From Odoribacteraceae bacterium (GTDB lineage Bacteria; Bacteroidota; Bacteroidia; Bacteroidales; Marinifilaceae), in NCBI GenBank assembly GCA_031279175.1, contig JAITJA010000200.1, positions 1 to 18,049 on the forward strand: 18,049 nucleotides of DNA, in the 5' to 3' direction. Each line of letters begins with the position of its first letter. The first letter of the stretch is position 1. Below the pieces are notes generated by a model, which saw only the letters and a program-made list of their open reading frames with translations, had not been told where the DNA came from and did no database searches. Positions 14,743 to 18,049 of this stretch are shown here, piece by piece. Position numbers and translations under genes: made by a program.

Positions 14743-17700
14743 TTACAAACCCAAACGTACTCCCAATTTGAAGGCACGCGCGGCAGGCACTTTCCCGTAG
14801 TCCACGCCGAGGAAGCGATGGTCGTAGGAGTAGGCAAATTCCGGGTCGTAGCCCAGGTATTCCGTCAACACGAAAAGGTTCTCGGCGGTGATATATGCCT
14901 CGAATGTCTTGAATAACCACCAGCTGTTTGGCCGCGCGTAGTTTAAGGTAAGGTATTTCAGCTTCAGGAACGAGGCGTCTTCTATCCAACGGGACGAGAA
15001 ACGACTGTTCCCCATGGGGTCTTCTAACTCGGCTCGCGGCATGTCGGTATGCTGTCCCTCGTAGCTCCAACGGTTCTTGACCGCCAGACTCTGCGAGACG
15101 AGGTCGTTCATGCTTTCCGATACGCGCCGGACGGCATTATAAGCGTCATTCCCGAGGGAGTAGGTAAAGAGGGCGTCTAACGAGAATGTCTTGTAACGGA
15201 ATAGCGTGGAGATACTGCCGTAGAAGTCGGGTGTGGGATCGCCGATCACGATCTTGTCCTTATCGTCGATAATCTTATCCGCGTTCGTGTTTACGAAGCG
15301 TATGTCTCCACCGCGAAATTCTTTGCCTTGGTAACCAACTAACCCGCTTGCCCGCGCCTCGTCCGTGGTGGCGTAGACCCCGTTCGCGTCGAAACCGTAG
15401 AAAAGATAGGGGCTCTCGCCTTTTTTGCTGATGATCTCGGCCCCATCACTCAAGGCGATCAGGTGCGCGTCGTATCCTCCCAGGCTCGCGATTCGGGTAC
15501 GATCGAACGAGAAGATCGCCCCGACATTCCACTGGAAGTCTCCGACGATCACGGGAATGGCCCGGACGGAGATCCCTAACCCGTGACCGTCCAGCTCGCC
15601 ATTGTTCACGTACCGGGAGTTGCTCCCGAATGCCCCGGTGAGGTTCTCCGGCAGGATTACTTTTGTCAACCAACTCCTGTAAATGTCCAGCGTGAGGGAT
15701 AGGCGACGGCCCAGCGTGTTGAAGTCTACACCGACGTTAAAGGTGTTTTGCGTTTCGGGCTTTAGTTTGTCGTTGGGGATGTTCGCGCGCACGATACCGC
15801 CCATCTCTTTGTAGTAGGCTGTTTTGTAGTAGAAGTTGCCCAACATGGGAGGTAATAGGACGTTGCCCTTGCGCGACCACTCGGCGCGGAGCGTCAACTC
15901 CTGGATTGCCGGGATCTTTTGCAAGAGCGAGGTATTGTGCAGTTTCCACGCGACATTCACGGCGGGATTCACCTCGAACAAGTTTGCCTTGTCCCCGGAG
16001 ATGGAATTGCTTTCGATCGTGGCCGAGAGACCAGCATAAAGTTGCTTGTTGTAGTTGTAGTCTAAGCGTAGGAAAGCGTTTCCCCATTTCCAATTGTCGT
16101 CGTACCCGTCGAGGTATTTTCTGGCAGCATCTTGCACGTTCTCGAGACTCTGGTTGAAGTCGGTTGGGGTATTGTACCCCTTGCCCATCTCGAACCATTG
16201 TTTCTGGAATAGTATTTGCGTCCCACCCACCGCGTCTACCTGGTGATCGCGTACCGACTTGGTATAGTTGAAGGAGATATTACCGTAGTAAGCCATCGAC
16301 TCGCCCATACCGTAGCGGATAGCGTTCTGTTCTGTATTGGAGGGACTTGTGTTATCTTTCGACAGAGGTAACACGGCGTTTACCGATACTCCAGGGACGA
16401 AGAATTTCTCCCGGTTATAGTCGTAGTGTATCCCCATTAACGCTTTTAGCACAAAGGAGGGAGTGAAGGTGTAGTTCATCCCCATGTTGATCATGATGTC
16501 GTAGATGTAATTGTCGCTCGTCAGGTTGTTAACCAGAAAGGCGGGATTGCTCACGTTAAACTGTCGCACCGTTTCCCAGACGTCAATGTTTTGACCGTAG
16601 CGGTTTACCCGCTTGGGCCCGATGATGGCGGGATTTTGTATCGCTGCCAGCATGGGGTTGATCGCCGTGATCATCCCTTGCTCGAAGATGGCGTTGCTGT
16701 AGTGACTGAAACCGACATTAGTGAACATGTTCAGGCGACGACTCATCACCATGTCTCCGTTGAAACGAGCGTAGTAGCGCGACAAGTAACTGTTATCTTC
16801 TATCCCATTTTGCTCCATGTAACCGGCGAGGATCGTGTACTTGGCGATTTCGTCTCCTCCTTTTACCTTCAGAAGGTTTTCAGTGGAGAACGCGGGCGAG
16901 AAGATTTCTCGTTGCCAATCGGTGCTCCGCTGGTAAGCCCAGTAGCCCTCACCCAACTCTTCTCCTTTCGAGAGAAACGGGAAGTTGGACGTGATCTCGT
17001 CCGAGGTGTAGTAGGACTGTGCCAGTTGGTAGAAGTAATCCCGGAAGCCTGTAGCGTCTAACAAGGGAAGTTTACGAGGCAGGAGTGAGACGCCATTCAC
17101 GCTCTCGAATTCTACCCGCGTATCCATGTCGGTCGCCCGTTCCGTGTTCATCACGACCACGCCGTTTGCCCCGATTGCTCCCAGGGGCGATGCGTCAAAC
17201 CCGCCAACGACGGCAATGTGTTCCAGTTCTTTCTGGGACATAAATCCGAAGATGTTCCGGGAATAACCCGTGAAGACGGAGGAGAGATGTGTGTTAGGAA
17301 GTACCGGCATCCCGTCTACCCAGAAGACGGGTGCATTACTGCCGTACAAGGAGCGCGTGCCGCGGTAGTTGACAAAGTTTCCCTCGCCGGGCATTCCTCC
17401 CTTTTGTAAGGTTCGTACCCCGGGTACGCTGCCCACTAACATGTCATCGCTGAAAGTACGCCCTCTCTCCTGGTCTTTCACGGAAAGGTGGAAGGAGTGG
17501 CCTGTCTGTTCACCTGCTTTCCGCGAGATGAAAGGAAGCGTTACCTCCGGAGAATAGTTCGAAACGGATAACGATAACAAGTAAATCAGGATCTCTTGCC
17601 CTTCTTTTACCACGTGGGTCGCGGGGTGGAAGCCGGTGTATTGTACCGTGAGTGTTAGTCCGCTCCAGGAGTCTATTGCTTTCCACCAGCCGCTCTTGGT

Positions 17701-17937
17701 GTAACGTACTACAACTTCTTTCGCCGGATCGATCACCCGCATGACGAACTCGCCACTCGCGTTCGTTTCCACGGGACTCGTGCCACTCGTGGCCGAAACA
17801 ACCGCTCCCGCGATCGGTTTTTTACTTCGTGCATCAAACACTTTCCCGCGGATCTCGATCCATTTTCCATCCTCTTGCCCGCGAGCAGCGAGGGCGAAAA
17901 ATAAGCCTATCAATAATATTATGCTCTTAGCCTTCAT
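14743..17937 (-). CDS. SusC/RagA-type TonB-dependent outer-membrane transporter
   Basis: This 1064-residue outer-membrane protein imports substrate captured by SusD, using TonB energy. A signal peptide (MKAKSIILLIGLFFALAARG) precedes a carboxypeptidase-D-regulatory-like beta-sandwich domain at about 27-125 (IEIRGKVFDARSKKPIAGAVVSA), a plug domain at about 150-270 (VPGVRTLQKGGMPGEGNFVNYRGTRSLYG, VFWVDGMPVLP), then a 22-strand-type beta-barrel ending KLGVRLGL. Some plug motifs deviate from the SusC norm: VNYRG replaces the usual RIRG, and DASPLGAIGANGV (from Asp248) replaces the DASAxxxYGxRGxNGV form. The N-terminal domain also has an extra segment at about residues 81-98 (KSGWWKAIDSWSGLTLTV). 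It pairs with the SusD gene 21 bases downstream. Confidence 0.95.
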   Translation of the reverse strand: MKAKSIILLIGLFFALAARGQEDGKWIEIRGKVFDARSKKPIAGAVVSATSGTSPVETNASGEFVMRVIDPAKEVVVRYTKSGWWKAIDSWSGLTLTVQYTGFHPATHVVKEGQEILIYLLSLSVSNYSPEVTLPFISRKAGEQTGHSFHLSVKDQERGRTFSDDMLVGSVPGVRTLQKGGMPGEGNFVNYRGTRSLYGSNAPVFWVDGMPVLPNTHLSSVFTGYSRNIFGFMSQKELEHIAVVGGFDASPLGAIGANGVVVMNTERATDMDTRVEFESVNGVSLLPRKLPLLDATGFRDYFYQLAQSYYTSDEITSNFPFLSKGEELGEGYWAYQRSTDWQREIFSPAFSTENLLKVKGGDEIAKYTILAGYMEQNGIEDNSYLSRYYARFNGDMVMSRRLNMFTNVGFSHYSNAIFEQGMITAINPMLAAIQNPAIIGPKRVNRYGQNIDVWETVRQFNVSNPAFLVNNLTSDNYIYDIMINMGMNYTFTPSFVLKALMGIHYDYNREKFFVPGVSVNAVLPLSKDNTSPSNTEQNAIRYGMGESMAYYGNISFNYTKSVRDHQVDAVGGTQILFQKQWFEMGKGYNTPTDFNQSLENVQDAARKYLDGYDDNWKWGNAFLRLDYNYNKQLYAGLSATIESNSISGDKANLFEVNPAVNVAWKLHNTSLLQKIPAIQELTLRAEWSRKGNVLLPPMLGNFYYKTAYYKEMGGIVRANIPNDKLKPETQNTFNVGVDFNTLGRRLSLTLDIYRSWLTKVILPENLTGAFGSNSRYVNNGELDGHGLGISVRAIPVIVGDFQWNVGAIFSFDRTRIASLGGYDAHLIALSDGAEIISKKGESPYLFYGFDANGVYATTDEARASGLVGYQGKEFRGGDIRFVNTNADKIIDDKDKIVIGDPTPDFYGSISTLFRYKTFSLDALFTYSLGNDAYNAVRRVSESMNDLVSQSLAVKNRWSYEGQHTDMPRAELEDPMGNSRFSSRWIEDASFLKLKYLTLNYARPNSWWLFKTFEAYITAENLFVLTEYLGYDPEFAYSYDHRFLGVDYGKVPAARAFKLGVRLGL

Positions 17938-17946
17938 AGTCTCGCC

Positions 17947-18049
17947 TTAATAATTGTTTACCGTTGGAACCAAGTAGACGCCAACAGGAGCTAACGCCCG
18001 TTTCCATCCTTTGTTTAAACTCTTCACGGTGATTTTCACCTGCGCTACC
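17947..18049 (-). CDS. C-terminal end of an unidentified gene upstream of SusC (partial)
   Basis: One minus-strand frame is open from the right edge to a TAA at 17947-17949 and encodes 33 residues, beginning VAQVKITVKSLNKGWKRA and ending VYLVPTVNNY. Of the other two frames, one meets stops at once and the other runs into the SusC gene out of phase. The alternating hydrophobic pattern of VAQVKITVKSL resembles a beta-strand. The stop lies only 9 bases before the SusC start codon, the same tight spacing seen through the rest of the operon, so this is probably the gene preceding SusC in the same transcript. Too little is present to name it. If correct, the operon promoter lies outside the window. 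Confidence 0.6.
   Translation of the reverse strand, partial: VAQVKITVKSLNKGWKRALAPVGVYLVPTVNNY

Overview
The window looks like the chromosome of a GC-rich member of the Bacteroidales, probably a gut or host-associated organism. It carries an adjacent SusC/SusD pair followed by surface lipoproteins with BACON-like, discoidin and Calx-beta-like domains. Start sites lack clear Shine-Dalgarno motifs, and a TAnnTTTG-type promoter element precedes the regulator gene. The genus cannot be fixed from the sequence alone. Every gene I can support is on the minus strand, so transcription runs from high to low coordinates.

Right part (about 18049 to 7440): a tightly spaced SusC/SusD-type operon. In transcription order it has the last 33 codons of an unidentified gene, a SusC-type TonB-dependent transporter, a SusD-type lipoprotein, a fibronectin-III-like (DUF4998-like) lipoprotein, a large M60 (HEIGH...E) zinc metallopeptidase with two BACON-like domains and a discoidin domain, and a lipoprotein with three Calx-beta-like repeats and a discoidin domain. 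The only enzyme in view is the peptidase, so the likely target is a glycoprotein such as mucin rather than a plain polysaccharide. The peptidase would cut at the cell surface, the lipoproteins would hold substrate, and SusC/SusD would import fragments. The operon ends at a very strong intrinsic terminator (7193-7272), flanked by complementary G-rich and C-rich tracts.

Middle (6896-7439): a gene-free stretch. It holds the terminator, the G/C tracts, a cluster of three DNA dyads, and the promoter/operator region of the next operon.

Left part (6895 to 227): a seven-gene efflux operon of the YbhGFSR type: TetR-family regulator, TolC-like outer-membrane factor, HlyD-like periplasmic adaptor, two separate ABC ATPases that correspond to the two halves of E. 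coli YbhF, and two ABC-2 permeases. Together they could form a complete envelope-spanning exporter controlled by its own repressor. The two ATPases show complementary motif losses, which predicts one degenerate and one canonical ATP site.

Left edge (1-148): 3.5 copies of a 42-bp tandem repeat, each made of two GC-rich hairpins that share an AAAT loop. The array is probably cut by the window edge.
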